NCBI RefSeq assembly: GCF_001659685.2
Contig: NZ_LXYE02000061.1
Coordinates: 1-56,119, forward strand
DNA length: 56,119 bases
Direction of reading: 5' to 3'
Origin: Labilibacter marinus
GTDB taxonomy: Bacteria > Bacteroidota > Bacteroidia > Bacteroidales > Marinilabiliaceae
The notes under the pieces were generated by a model. That model was not told the origin of the DNA. It was given only the letters and a program-made list of their open reading frames with translations, and searched no databases. Each line of letters starts with the position of its first letter. The stretch's first letter is position 1. The position numbers and the translations under genes are program-made. Of the stretch, positions 42,156 to 51,569 are shown one piece after another.

Positions 42156-43229
42156 ATGAGAAAAATATTTATAGTAGAAGACGACCGCTTTATAACTGCC
42201 ATTTTTACCATGTTTCTTCGCGATTTAGGACATGAGTTAGTAGGTAAAACAAGTTCTGGAAAAGAAGCTATTGAAATGTGTAAAGAGCTAAAGCCAGATG
42301 TTATTCTGATGGATATTCATTTGGATGGTGATTTAGATGGCATTCAGACGGCTGAAATGTTAAAGCGCGAAATAGAAGTGCCTATTATATATATATCTAG
42401 TGACACAACTTCACCTGTTATTGAGCGTGCCATAGTATCAAATTCTTATGGATACCTAGTTAAGCCTATTAATAAAAAGGAATTGGGCATTAGTATCGAT
42501 TTGGCTTATTTTAAGCACAAGGTTGATCTGGAGCAAAAGGAAAGAGAGCAAGGGTATAGAGAGTTTATTTCTGACTCACCTATGGCTATAGTGGTTGTTA
42601 ATGAAGGTAAGATTACTTACCTCAATAGATTAGGCTTAGATGTATTCAGAACACATTATATTGAAGACGTAATGGGCCTTCCGATTAAGAATTTTGTGGC
42701 GGAAAAAAGCATGGATGAGTTTTGCGAAATTCTTGAATCGACGATGACGGATGATAAACGTATTAAACCATTCTTAGCAAAAATGAAATCGGTGCACGGA
42801 GATTACTATTGGGCTGAGATTACAGGATCGAAGGTGAAGTTTAATAATCGTCAATCTGTTCAACTTCTTTTTAGAGATGTATCTGAACGTAAGTCTAGCG
42901 AAAGAAGAAATAAAGTTTATGAAAAAGCTTTGTTCGATAGAGAAAAAGCCTGTTTCGTTTTAAATCATAGAGGAGAAGTTACAAGAAGTAATAACTATAC
43001 TGAAAAGCTATTGGATCAAGGGACTATTGATGGTGCTAAATTAGAAACCTTGCTAGCAGATAATAACGAATGGTTATCCATTTTTAGCAGTAAGGAAACT
43101 ATAATTGAAGATCAGCAAAAAGTGGTTGCTATTCTAAAAAATGATCAAGAAATTGAATTTGATTTATTTTTAATGAATGATGTAAATGGCGAATTACACG
43201 AAGTTATCTTAACCGAGAAATGCGAATAA
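42156..43229 (+). CDS. REC-PAS response regulator without DNA-binding domain
   Basis: Protein of 357 aa. The receiver (1-120) has the acidic pair Glu8-Asp9-Asp10, phospho-acceptor Asp53 in ILMDIHL, and Lys108 in GYLVKPINK. A PAS domain (about 130-250) follows (SPMAIVVVNEGKITYLNRLG, then LFRDVSERKSSERR). The last 100 residues look like a second, weaker PAS (CFVLNHRGEVTRSNNYTEKL). No HTH, kinase or cyclase domain is present, so it may act by protein contact. No kinase is adjacent. It is convergent with mfd and the two stop codons abut. Confidence 0.9.
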   Translation: MRKIFIVEDDRFITAIFTMFLRDLGHELVGKTSSGKEAIEMCKELKPDVILMDIHLDGDLDGIQTAEMLKREIEVPIIYISSDTTSPVIERAIVSNSYGYLVKPINKKELGISIDLAYFKHKVDLEQKEREQGYREFISDSPMAIVVVNEGKITYLNRLGLDVFRTHYIEDVMGLPIKNFVAEKSMDEFCEILESTMTDDKRIKPFLAKMKSVHGDYYWAEITGSKVKFNNRQSVQLLFRDVSERKSSERRNKVYEKALFDREKACFVLNHRGEVTRSNNYTEKLLDQGTIDGAKLETLLADNNEWLSIFSSKETIIEDQQKVVAILKNDQEIEFDLFLMNDVNGELHEVILTEKCE

Positions 43230-46200
43230 TTATTTCTCGGTAAAGATTGAATCGTGGATATCGTCAAAAATAGTTTTTACAGAAGTGATGGTATCAATAA
43301 TTGGAAATACCATACTGAGTTTTCCACCTTTTTCTTTCATCTTAACATCTTTTGATTTGGTTTGTAAATAACCAAGGATGCCCGTAAAAACAGGAGACTG
43401 GTAATAAGGAGATTCTTGATTTGATACAAAGTAAATAATCAACTTGTTGTTTTTAAAGATGATTTTCTCAATGCCAAGATCGATAGCCTTCCATCTTATT
43501 TGAACAACCTGTATTAATTCCATACTTGTTTCAGGGATTTGTCCAAACCTATCGGTTAGTTCATTTTTGAAAGCATCAAGTTCATCTTCATTTTTTAAGC
43601 CATCCAGTTTACGGTATAATTGCATTCTTTCAGCCACATTTTCTACATAATCATCTGGTAATAATAATTTGGCATCAGTTTCAATAGTGCAATCCGAAAC
43701 AAACTTGATGTTTTTATCTATGGCTTGATTGATTTCTTCTTTATATAAATCTTTAAACTCCGTTTCTTTTAATTCAAGAATAGCTTCATTTAAAATACGA
43801 TGATAAGTTTCAAAACCTATGTCTGCAATAAATCCACTTTGTTCTCCTCCCAATAAGTTACCTGCTCCACGAATATCTAAATCCTGCATAGAAATGTTAA
43901 AACCACTTCCTAAGTCAGAAAATTCTTCAATGATCTTAAGTCTGCGTCTAGCTTCTTGTGTTACGGAGGTTAGTGGAGGAGCTAATAAATAACAGAATGC
44001 CTTTTTGTTCGAACGACCTACTCGTCCGCGTAACTGGTGTAGCTCACTTAAGCCAAAGTGATTTGCATTGTTTATAATAATAGTGTTGGCATTAGGTATA
44101 TCTAACCCCGATTCAATAATAGTGGTAGCGATAAGTACATCATAATCACCATTAATAAAATCGAGCATTATTTTTTCTAATTGACCACCTTCCATTTGGC
44201 CGTGCGCCACAACTGTTTTAACCGTTGGCATAATTCGGTTAACCATGGCTTCAACCTCAAAAATATTTTGAACCCTGTTATGAATAAAAAATACTTGCCC
44301 GTTTCTATCTATTTCGTACGAGATAGCCTCCTTAATTATTTCATCATTAATCGTATGAAGTTCGGTAAGAATGGGATGTCGATTCGGAGGAGGAGTGTTT
44401 AATATAGATAAGTCACGCGCTCCCATCAACGAAAATTGCAAAGTACGAGGTATTGGAGTTGCTGTTAAGGTTAAGGTATCAACGTTAATTTTTATCTTTT
44501 TAAGTTTTTCCTTAATACTAACTCCAAATCGTTGCTCTTCATCAATAATAAGAAGTCCCATATCCTTAAATTCTACATCTTTTCCGATGAGGCGATGCGT
44601 ACCGATAAGAATATTTACTTCTCCATTTTTTAAGTTATTTAACGCCTGCTTTATTTCTTTTGGTTTACGCAATCTACTCACATAATCTATCTCACAAGGG
44701 AAATCTTTTAAGCGCTCCCTAAAGGTATTGTAATGCTGCATGGCCAAGATGGTGGTAGGTACTAATACTGCAACTTGTTTGTTATCTGCCACAGCTTTGA
44801 AAGCCGCGCGTATGGCAATTTCAGTTTTTCCAAAACCTACATCACCACAAACTAGCATGTCCATCGGAGTTTCTTTCTCCATAGCTTCTTTTACCAGTCG
44901 AGTGGATTTTTCCTGATCAGGAGTATCTTCATAAATAAAAGAAGCCTCAAGTTCTGTCTGTAAATAGCTGTCGGGAGAAAAAGCATAACCAGGTTCCTGC
45001 TTGCGCTGTGCATATAATGCTATGAGCTCGCGAGCAATATCTTTAACCTTTTTCTTGGTTTTATCCTTTACTTTTTGCCAAGCGGCTGTACCTAATTTAT
45101 TAATACGTGGAGGTTCGCCTTCTTTACTTTTGTATTTACTAATACGATGTAAAGAGTGAATGCTGACAAGTAAAACATCATTGTCTCTAAAAACCAATCG
45201 TATGGCTTCTTGTCTTTTTCCATTTACTTCCTGATTCACCAAGCCTCCAAATCGTCCAATTCCATGATCGATATGAACCACGTAATCACCTGGATTTAAT
45301 CGGCTAATTTCTTTTAAAGAAATAGCTTGCTTGGCTACTCGTGCTTTATCTGTTCTAAGGCTGAATTTATGATACCTTTCAAATATTTGATGGTCGGTGT
45401 AAAAACAGTTTTGCTGGTCGTGATCGATAAATCCTTCGTGCAAAGTTTTGGACTGAGCTGTGTAATGCACTTTGCTCTCTTTGTCTTCAAAAATAGCCGT
45501 TAAACGCTCGTGCTGCTTGGGGTTGTCGGCTAAAATAAAGCAAGTGTAGCCACCCTCTTCTTTGCTTAATAAATCCTCTTCCAGTAAATCAAAGTTTTTA
45601 TTAAAAGCAGGTTGAGGAGTTGTTTTAAATTTTATTTCGCACGCATCTTTATAATAGCTCTTTTTTCCGAACTGAATGCTTTGTTTTGAAGCAAGTTGTT
45701 TTTGTAAATCATCTCCATTTACAAATTGGTTTGCAGAAGGTATGGTTTCGTCCTCAGATTTCTGACTGTTTCGATGTACTATTTTTAGGTGTGCATCTTT
45801 TATTTTTTCTATGATGAAATCAATATCATAAGCCCATATTTTAGTTTCTGTATTTAAGAATTCTAAAAGTGGTATATGCTCCAAACCATCTCCTGTACTT
45901 AAGTTTGGAATAATGGCTATGTCATTCAGTTTGGTTTTTGAAAGTTGGTTTTCTAAATCGAAGGTGCGAATAGAATCTACTTCATCACCAAAAAAATCAA
46001 TACGATAAGGATCTTCATGTGCAAATGAATATATATCAATAATGCTACCTCTGACTGAAAACTGCCCAGGTTCATATACAAAATCTACTCGCTCAAACTG
46101 GTACTCATTTAATACCTCGGTAACAAATGAGATGTCCAACTGCTCACCTGTTTTAATATTTAGCGTAGCATCTTCTAGTTGTGAATTCGTGGGTACCTTC

Positions 46201-46583
46201 TCAAACAAAGCCAATGGGTAAGTGACTACAATACCAGCCTTTTTTGTGTTGGCTAAATAATTTAACGCCTCTGTACGTAATATTATATTAGAGGATTCTA
46301 AATTTCCATATTCTGGCGATCGTTTGTAAGTAGAAGGTAAAAAGTATACCACGTCTTCGCCTAAAAGTTGAGCCAAATCATTATAAAAATATGCAGCCTC
46401 TTCCTTATCATTTAAGATAGCTAAGTGAGCATTGTTTTCTAGCGTCTTAGCAAGAACTACACTTTTAAAAGATCCTGTTGTTCCGGAAACAAATATATGT
46501 TGTTCCTTTTTGTTAATGGCATCTTTTAATTGCTCAAAAATAGGATTGTTTTGGTACTCGGAAAGTATATTGGACTGATTCAC
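43230..46583 (-). CDS. mfd: Transcription-repair coupling factor
   Basis: Protein of 1117 aa with the full architecture. There is a UvrB-like N-terminal part with a degenerate ATPase motif (VSGTTGSFKSVV). The RNA polymerase-interacting (CarD-like) domain follows (NPGDYVVHIDHGIGRFGGLV, then VSIHSLHRISKY). The helicase core shows CGDVGFGKTEIAIRAAFKA, DEEQRFGVSIKEKLK, TLTATPIPRTLQFSLMG, and RGRVGRSNKKAFCYLL. The C-terminal TRCF domain closes the protein. It displaces stalled RNA polymerase and recruits UvrA. A TACTTTTG box lies just upstream of the start. Confidence 0.98.
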   Translation of the reverse strand: MNQSNILSEYQNNPIFEQLKDAINKKEQHIFVSGTTGSFKSVVLAKTLENNAHLAILNDKEEAAYFYNDLAQLLGEDVVYFLPSTYKRSPEYGNLESSNIILRTEALNYLANTKKAGIVVTYPLALFEKVPTNSQLEDATLNIKTGEQLDISFVTEVLNEYQFERVDFVYEPGQFSVRGSIIDIYSFAHEDPYRIDFFGDEVDSIRTFDLENQLSKTKLNDIAIIPNLSTGDGLEHIPLLEFLNTETKIWAYDIDFIIEKIKDAHLKIVHRNSQKSEDETIPSANQFVNGDDLQKQLASKQSIQFGKKSYYKDACEIKFKTTPQPAFNKNFDLLEEDLLSKEEGGYTCFILADNPKQHERLTAIFEDKESKVHYTAQSKTLHEGFIDHDQQNCFYTDHQIFERYHKFSLRTDKARVAKQAISLKEISRLNPGDYVVHIDHGIGRFGGLVNQEVNGKRQEAIRLVFRDNDVLLVSIHSLHRISKYKSKEGEPPRINKLGTAAWQKVKDKTKKKVKDIARELIALYAQRKQEPGYAFSPDSYLQTELEASFIYEDTPDQEKSTRLVKEAMEKETPMDMLVCGDVGFGKTEIAIRAAFKAVADNKQVAVLVPTTILAMQHYNTFRERLKDFPCEIDYVSRLRKPKEIKQALNNLKNGEVNILIGTHRLIGKDVEFKDMGLLIIDEEQRFGVSIKEKLKKIKINVDTLTLTATPIPRTLQFSLMGARDLSILNTPPPNRHPILTELHTINDEIIKEAISYEIDRNGQVFFIHNRVQNIFEVEAMVNRIMPTVKTVVAHGQMEGGQLEKIMLDFINGDYDVLIATTIIESGLDIPNANTIIINNANHFGLSELHQLRGRVGRSNKKAFCYLLAPPLTSVTQEARRRLKIIEEFSDLGSGFNISMQDLDIRGAGNLLGGEQSGFIADIGFETYHRILNEAILELKETEFKDLYKEEINQAIDKNIKFVSDCTIETDAKLLLPDDYVENVAERMQLYRKLDGLKNEDELDAFKNELTDRFGQIPETSMELIQVVQIRWKAIDLGIEKIIFKNNKLIIYFVSNQESPYYQSPVFTGILGYLQTKSKDVKMKEKGGKLSMVFPIIDTITSVKTIFDDIHDSIFTEK

Positions 46584-46602
46584 GCTTCTATTTATTTTTG
46601 TG

Positions 46603-46610
46603 CAAAAGTA
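46603..46610 (-). promoter_or_regulatory. -7 element of mfd
   Basis: The minus strand reads TACTTTTG (TAnnTTTG) 20 nt upstream of ATG 46583. No TTTG -33 box is evident. Confidence 0.45.
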
Positions 46611-46650
46611 ATTATTCTATTGGAAAATGTAGGGTCAGTTATTTATAGCT

Positions 46651-47640
46651 TTACTCCACTTTAATCACCACACCCGAAGCTTGCACTTTTCCTTTGGTAT
46701 TAACAGTGCCCGATATGTAAGGTTTATCATCCAAATAAATTTGAATATAATACAAACCTTTCTTTTTGAATGTGAATGGTAATGGAGTATAGCCTTTCGT
46801 GTTTTCTGTGTTTAAATCCCATGGAAGAATTTGTTGAACCATATCATTGGTGAAATCACTGTATTCCATTATTCGATTAATGGTAGCTGCTGACATTTTG
46901 GAAGGAGATTTTTCGTAATATGCCAGAGCCATATGGAAATATTTCCCTTTTACAGGTTTAACTGGAATAGAAAAAGATTGATTACTTTTGACTTTACGTG
47001 GAAAATCTCCAAACTCAATATAATTATCCAAAAATTCTTCATAATACCTAAATTCACCCTGGTGAAGGTAATAGCCTAAGCCAACATAGTTATGAAAAAT
47101 ATTTATGCAGTTTTTCTTATGACCATCGTTAGGTCTCCTCTCAGCCATAAACGAATTATGGGCTTGTTGCATATACGAGTGAATGTCCTTGGTGGAAGAA
47201 GGGAGAAAATCATCAGAACGCAAAGCAGCTGCGTTTTCAGAAACATGAGCAGTTCCTCCTGCAAAGGCAAACCTATGATAGGGTGATTCTCCTTGCTTGT
47301 TAAAATGCCCCATAAAACCATTAAGAGCTGCTTGTTTGGCAATTTTATTTGCAACCCTACAAGCTAAAATATCTAATTTTACCAACTGAACCTGATGTTT
47401 TTTACGTGATGCATTAATGTGTGCAAGCTGATTTAGTTTAATGAGGATAGCAGTTTTGTCATCTTTGTATTCGCTCAATCGTTGTTCTTTGTCGTTTAAA
47501 TCTAAATAATATTCCATATCGCTATTGGAGATGGTGTATTCTGCGACTTTGGACTTGCTACGAGATTGAGCATAACCTGCTATTGAAAAGGTAAGCGTAA
47601 ATAGTAGTATGTAAAAATTAGATGTTTTCATTCTCTTCAT
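46651..47640 (-). CDS. Secreted CAP-domain (SCP-like) protein
   Basis: Protein of 329 aa with a signal ending at AGYAQ. The CAP fold is seen in CRVANKIAKQAALNGFMGHF (the His of the first helix), AGGTAHVSENAA (SENAA, conserved Glu) and KKNCINIFHNYVGLGYYLHQ (the final His and GVGY-like strand). A C-terminal beta domain of about 100 residues follows (GLYYIQIYLDDKPYISGTVN). It begins 23 bp inside the end of the histidine kinase gene, so the two are one operon. CAP proteins bind or process extracellular ligands; the target here is unknown. Confidence 0.86.
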   Translation of the reverse strand: MKRMKTSNFYILLFTLTFSIAGYAQSRSKSKVAEYTISNSDMEYYLDLNDKEQRLSEYKDDKTAILIKLNQLAHINASRKKHQVQLVKLDILACRVANKIAKQAALNGFMGHFNKQGESPYHRFAFAGGTAHVSENAAALRSDDFLPSSTKDIHSYMQQAHNSFMAERRPNDGHKKNCINIFHNYVGLGYYLHQGEFRYYEEFLDNYIEFGDFPRKVKSNQSFSIPVKPVKGKYFHMALAYYEKSPSKMSAATINRIMEYSDFTNDMVQQILPWDLNTENTKGYTPLPFTFKKKGLYYIQIYLDDKPYISGTVNTKGKVQASGVVIKVE

Positions 47641-48970
47641 GCATAGGTATTATAAACGAAAATTTGCTACCAATATTTTTACGACTCTCAATTTGTAACT
47701 TGGAGTGGTGTTTTTTTAGAAGGTCGTTACAAATTACCAAGCCAATGCCAGCCCCTTTTTCATTGTAGGTACCTTCCTTGGTAAAGTGCTGACTCGGATT
47801 AAGAATCATTTTAATATCTTCATCTGAAATACCAATGCCATCATCTATTACGGCCAGTTCCATTTTGTTTTCATCTACTACAATACCTTTCAAATAGATA
47901 TTTCCACCCGCCTTGGTAAATTTTATGGCATTAAAAATAAGATTTCTAATAATTGTCATCACCATTTCCTTGTCGCAATATACGCTTGCATTGTCAGGGA
48001 AATGATGAGAGATAACGATTTCTTTTTGATTCGCAATTTCTTTGTAAAGCAATTCGTTCTCAATAAAAATGTCATTTAAGTTGTATTGTTTGGGTTCAAA
48101 GGTGTACTGATCAAGTTGAGCTTTACTCCAATTTAATAAGTTGTTCAGTAGGTTATACGTGCGTCGTGTGTGCAGATAAATTTTCTGAATATCATCTTTT
48201 TTTACCTTAAACTCTTTGTCTTTATTTCGTAATAGTATTTCAAAATATCCAATTAGTGCGGTAAAGGGACTTCGTAAATCATGAGAAATAATACTAAAAA
48301 AACGATCCTTGGTATCATTTAAATTTTCAAGTACATCATTCTGATTAACTAACGAATCTTTTTCAAGAGAAATACCTTTCTGTGCTTTGTATAGCTTAAA
48401 CGAGAACCTTTCTATTACAATGCTTATAACCACAAACATTCCCGCAGCTTCAAGTATATATTTTGTGGAACGGATAAATAAGTGTGAATCGTGAATGTGT
48501 AGTTGATGAACCAGACAAGATACTAGAATAAAAGAACCAGCAGATATTATGGCGTAAATAACAACAATGCCAATACAACTCATTGAGAGCCCAAGGGTGG
48601 CCAAAGTAATCATTAGTCCAGAATAATATGTGTCCAGCGCAACTGAATTTGCATCTATATTGGCATAAATATATACCACATTCAAATTCATAGCTAATAA
48701 TGCTGTTGCATTGATGATACGTATGTATGGCCTAAGCTTTTTAACGTAACTTAAAATGTACGCCGTTATTAAAAAGGGTACACCAACAAACATTTGAAAA
48801 CTGATGACGGAAGCCTCTGTGTTGGGATAGGTGTAGTAGTCGAGTAAAGCAAAGATGGGATAGAAGCATGTATATAACAAAAGCAAATTACGTATATAAT
48901 GCTTGTTGCTTTCAAAAAGCCACAGAATATAATCCAACCTGCTTTCTCCCTTATCCCTATTATACTCCAT
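47618..48970 (-). CDS. Membrane histidine kinase upstream of the CAP protein
   Basis: Protein of 450 aa from ATG 48970. An in-frame start at 49015 lies upstream of the predicted transcription start and was rejected. Six hydrophobic helices occupy about 25-185. His230 lies in IISHDLRSPFTALIGY. The HATPase motifs are IRNLIFNAIKF (N), VIDDGIGISDE (G1) and EKGAGIGLVICNDLL (G2). No response regulator is adjacent. Its 3' end overlaps the start of the CAP gene by 23 bp, which suggests the CAP protein is its output or ligand handler. Confidence 0.92.
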   Translation of the reverse strand: MEYNRDKGESRLDYILWLFESNKHYIRNLLLLYTCFYPIFALLDYYTYPNTEASVISFQMFVGVPFLITAYILSYVKKLRPYIRIINATALLAMNLNVVYIYANIDANSVALDTYYSGLMITLATLGLSMSCIGIVVIYAIISAGSFILVSCLVHQLHIHDSHLFIRSTKYILEAAGMFVVISIVIERFSFKLYKAQKGISLEKDSLVNQNDVLENLNDTKDRFFSIISHDLRSPFTALIGYFEILLRNKDKEFKVKKDDIQKIYLHTRRTYNLLNNLLNWSKAQLDQYTFEPKQYNLNDIFIENELLYKEIANQKEIVISHHFPDNASVYCDKEMVMTIIRNLIFNAIKFTKAGGNIYLKGIVVDENKMELAVIDDGIGISDEDIKMILNPSQHFTKEGTYNEKGAGIGLVICNDLLKKHHSKLQIESRKNIGSKFSFIIPMHEENENI

Positions 48971-49001
48971 TACTAATATTCCCAAATGTACGTTCTGTAG
49001 G

Positions 49002-49034
49002 CAAATATACGGCATTTAAGTAATTGGATGCAAA
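49002..49034 (-). promoter_or_regulatory. Promoter of the histidine kinase-CAP operon
   Basis: On the minus strand it reads TTTG, 21 nt, TATATTTG, a full match to the Bacteroidota consensus. It overlaps the end of the fbp terminator region. A second TACATTTG box lies at 48983-48990. Confidence 0.6.
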
Positions 49035-49071
49035 AATCCATCTCAACAATTACTGCTGTTAAGATGGATTT
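49034..49071 (-). terminator. Terminator of fbp
   Basis: AAATCCATCTcAACA and TGTTaAGATGGATTT pair at 14 of 15 positions. On the minus strand the hairpin is followed by a short T run, 12 nt after the fbp stop. Confidence 0.82.
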
Positions 49072-49082
49072 AGTTTCTTTTA

Positions 49083-50096
49083 TCAGCCAAATACCCTAAT
49101 AAACTCTTCTACTTTATTCACCATGTTAGTTGAACCGCAATAAAATGGAGTTCGTTGATGTAATGAAGTAGGCGTTAGTTCCATGATTCGTTGATTCCCA
49201 TCAGTAGCTTTTCCGCCAGCTTGCTCAATAATAAAAGCAATGGGGTTGCATTCGTATAGTAATCTTAATTTTCCCTTAGGAGCACTATCTGTAATAGGAT
49301 ACATAAAAATACCTCCTTTTAGCAAATTTCGATGTACATCAGAAACCAATGAACCAATATAGCGAGATGAGTAGGGGCGATTTGTGGCGGCGTCTTTCTC
49401 CTGGCAATACTTAATATATTGCTTTACGCCAGCAGGAAATTTTAAATAATTACCCTCGTTTAACGAATATATAACACCATCTTCTGGGTTCTTAATTAAC
49501 TTATGAGAAAGACAGAATTCACCAATAGAAGGGTCTAAAGTAAATCCATTGATGCCCTGACCCGTAGTGTATACTAGCATAGTAGAAGAACCATATAAAA
49601 TGTATCCTGCAGCAACTTGTTCTGTTCCTGGCTGAAGAAAATCATCCATGGTGGCCTTTTCTCCCACCTTAGTTTTTCGTTTGTAGATAGAAAAAATAGT
49701 ACCAATAGAAACATTAACGTCTATATTAGAAGAGCCATCCAGAGGGTCCATTAGAAAAACGTATTTACCATTTCTGGCCACATCATCATCAAAAAGGATA
49801 AAGCTTTCGTTTTCCTCCGAAGCTATGGCGCAAACTTCTCCACAGGAGTGCAGGGAGTTAATAAAATGATCATTGGCAAAAATGTCGAGTTTCTTTTGAT
49901 CTTCACCTTGCACATTAGACGTGCCCATTTCTCCTAGTATATCTACTAGTCCTGCTTTGTTTACTTCACGGTTAACAATTTTGGCTGCCGTTCCTACGTG
50001 GTGTAATAGGTGCGATAAGTCCCCTTCGGCTTGCGGGAATTGTGATTGACTATTTAAGATAAACTCACTCAGCGTTACAACTTCAAATTGATTCAT
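49083..50096 (-). CDS. fbp: Class I fructose-1,6-bisphosphatase
   Basis: Protein of 337 aa, family length. Metal-binding and catalytic motifs are intact: the loop ASEENES (Glu), [19 protein letters not shown], and the substrate segment [23 protein letters not shown]-site residues cannot be judged by eye. It catalyses the last irreversible gluconeogenic step. A PPi-PEPCK elsewhere in the window could supply PEP for the same pathway. It is divergent from aspartate kinase with 158 bp between, so both promoters must lie there. Confidence 0.97.
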   Translation of the reverse strand: MNQFEVVTLSEFILNSQSQFPQAEGDLSHLLHHVGTAAKIVNREVNKAGLVDILGEMGTSNVQGEDQKKLDIFANDHFINSLHSCGEVCAIASEENESFILFDDDVARNGKYVFLMDPLDGSSNIDVNVSIGTIFSIYKRKTKVGEKATMDDFLQPGTEQVAAGYILYGSSTMLVYTTGQGINGFTLDPSIGEFCLSHKLIKNPEDGVIYSLNEGNYLKFPAGVKQYIKYCQEKDAATNRPYSSRYIGSLVSDVHRNLLKGGIFMYPITDSAPKGKLRLLYECNPIAFIIEQAGGKATDGNQRIMELTPTSLHQRTPFYCGSTNMVNKVEEFIRVFG

Positions 50097-50219
50097 AAAA
50101 TTGATTTTATTTTGGGTAATTTATTTCGGTATTATAATACGTAAATATTTTTCGTTCTTAGATGATAATAATCACAAACTAAGTTTGAGTAATATCAATT
50201 ATTAAAGTCTTGTAATTAT

Positions 50220-50227
50220 TACCTTTG
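50220..50227 (+). promoter_or_regulatory. -7 element of the aspartate kinase gene
   Basis: TACCTTTG (TAnnTTTG) lies 27 nt upstream of ATG 50255, giving a leader of about 20 nt. The TTTG at 50184 is too far (32 nt) to be its -33 box. Confidence 0.45.
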
Positions 50228-50254
50228 ATAAAGGTTTAATAATTTGTTTGTGTT

Positions 50255-51526
50255 ATGATACAAGTTTATAAGTTTGGAGGAGCTTCAGTAAAAGATGCAA
50301 AAGGCATTAAAAATGTTTGTAACATTATAAATAACTGCCAAAATAATTTGGTTGTAGTTATTTCTGCCATGGGTAAAACCACTAATGCTATGGAAGAATT
50401 AGTGGATGCTTTTATAAAGCAAGATCAAACTCATATAAAAATAGCATATGAAACCGTTGTCAACTATCATAACCAAATTGTAAACGATTTGTTTGAGTCG
50501 GATGATCCATTTTTAGCTCAGTTTGATGAACTCTTAAATAAATTATGGCAACGTGTTCAACAGCACCCCGGATTGGATTATGATTTTGAATATGACCAGA
50601 TAGTTCCGTTTGGGGAAATATTGTCTACACAAATAGTAAGTACTTACGCCCGTAAAATAAAAATTAATAATACTTGGTTGGATATAAGAAAGCTGATAAA
50701 GACCGATGAAAATTATAGAGATGCAGGTATTAATTGGGGCTTAAGTTCTCAGTTTGTAAAGTCAAAAATAAAGTTTGATGATAATAGTGTTTTTATAACT
50801 CAAGGTTTTATTGGTTCAACCATTAATAATATTACCACAACGCTGGGGCGAGAAGGGTCGGATTATTCGGGTGCTGTATTGGCGCATATATTAGATGCCA
50901 ATAGCTTGACGATATGGAAAGATGTTCCTGGCGTGCTGAATGCTGATCCTCGCTGGTATCCATTTGCTGAAAAGCTCGATGAAATTTCATATCCCGAAGC
51001 CATTGAGTTAGCATATTATGGAGCCCAGGTTATTCATCCAAAAACTTTAAAGCCTTTGCAGAATAAGAATATTCCGCTATTCGTAAAATCCTTTGTCGAT
51101 GACCAGGCGAGAGGAACGGTCATACAATCGGTTGAGTTGAGTGGGGTAGAGGTTCCTGTTTTTATCCTAAAGAAAGATCAGCTTTTTATTACCATCTCAC
51201 CGAAAGATTTTTCGTTTATATTGGAAGATAATTTAAGTGACATATTTACATTTTTCAGTAAACATAAAGTCAAAATTAATTTAATGCAGAATTCTGCACT
51301 TAATTTCTCTGTCTGTGTAAATAATGTGCGTAATGTATCTAAGCTGATAGAAGCTTTGCAAAAAGACTTTGTAGTTAGATATAATGAGAATGTAGAATTG
51401 GTGACTGTGCGAAACTATACTGATAAGGCTGTGGATAAAGTGACAATAGGTAAAGAAATAGTTGATGCGCAATTGAGTCGCAATACCGCACGCTATGTGT
51501 TGAAGTGTAGTGAGTGGAAGTTTTAA
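50255..51526 (+). CDS. lysC: Aspartate kinase, monofunctional
   Basis: Protein of 423 aa. The kinase domain starts at VYKFGGASVKDAKG and contains FITQGFIGST, TTLGREGSDYSGAVLAHILD, IWKDVPGVLNADPRWYP, and ELAYYGAQVIHPKTLKP. The C-terminal 130 residues form paired ACT domains that normally give feedback control. No homoserine dehydrogenase domain is fused. It starts the lysine, threonine, methionine and diaminopimelate branch. Confidence 0.96.
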   Translation: MIQVYKFGGASVKDAKGIKNVCNIINNCQNNLVVVISAMGKTTNAMEELVDAFIKQDQTHIKIAYETVVNYHNQIVNDLFESDDPFLAQFDELLNKLWQRVQQHPGLDYDFEYDQIVPFGEILSTQIVSTYARKIKINNTWLDIRKLIKTDENYRDAGINWGLSSQFVKSKIKFDDNSVFITQGFIGSTINNITTTLGREGSDYSGAVLAHILDANSLTIWKDVPGVLNADPRWYPFAEKLDEISYPEAIELAYYGAQVIHPKTLKPLQNKNIPLFVKSFVDDQARGTVIQSVELSGVEVPVFILKKDQLFITISPKDFSFILEDNLSDIFTFFSKHKVKINLMQNSALNFSVCVNNVRNVSKLIEALQKDFVVRYNENVELVTVRNYTDKAVDKVTIGKEIVDAQLSRNTARYVLKCSEWKF

Positions 51527-51527
51527 C

Positions 51528-51560
51528 TTGAAAGGCCAAGTCATTTAACTGGCCTTTCAA
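51528..51560. terminator. Hairpin between convergent lysC and the ene-reductase gene
   Basis: TTGAAAGGCCA and TGGCCTTTCAA form a perfect 11-bp stem (arms 51528-51538 and 51550-51560) right after the lysC stop and 10 nt beyond the ene-reductase stop. T runs are weak on both sides, so bidirectional termination is inferred. Confidence 0.65.
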
Positions 51561-51569
51561 TATATAATA

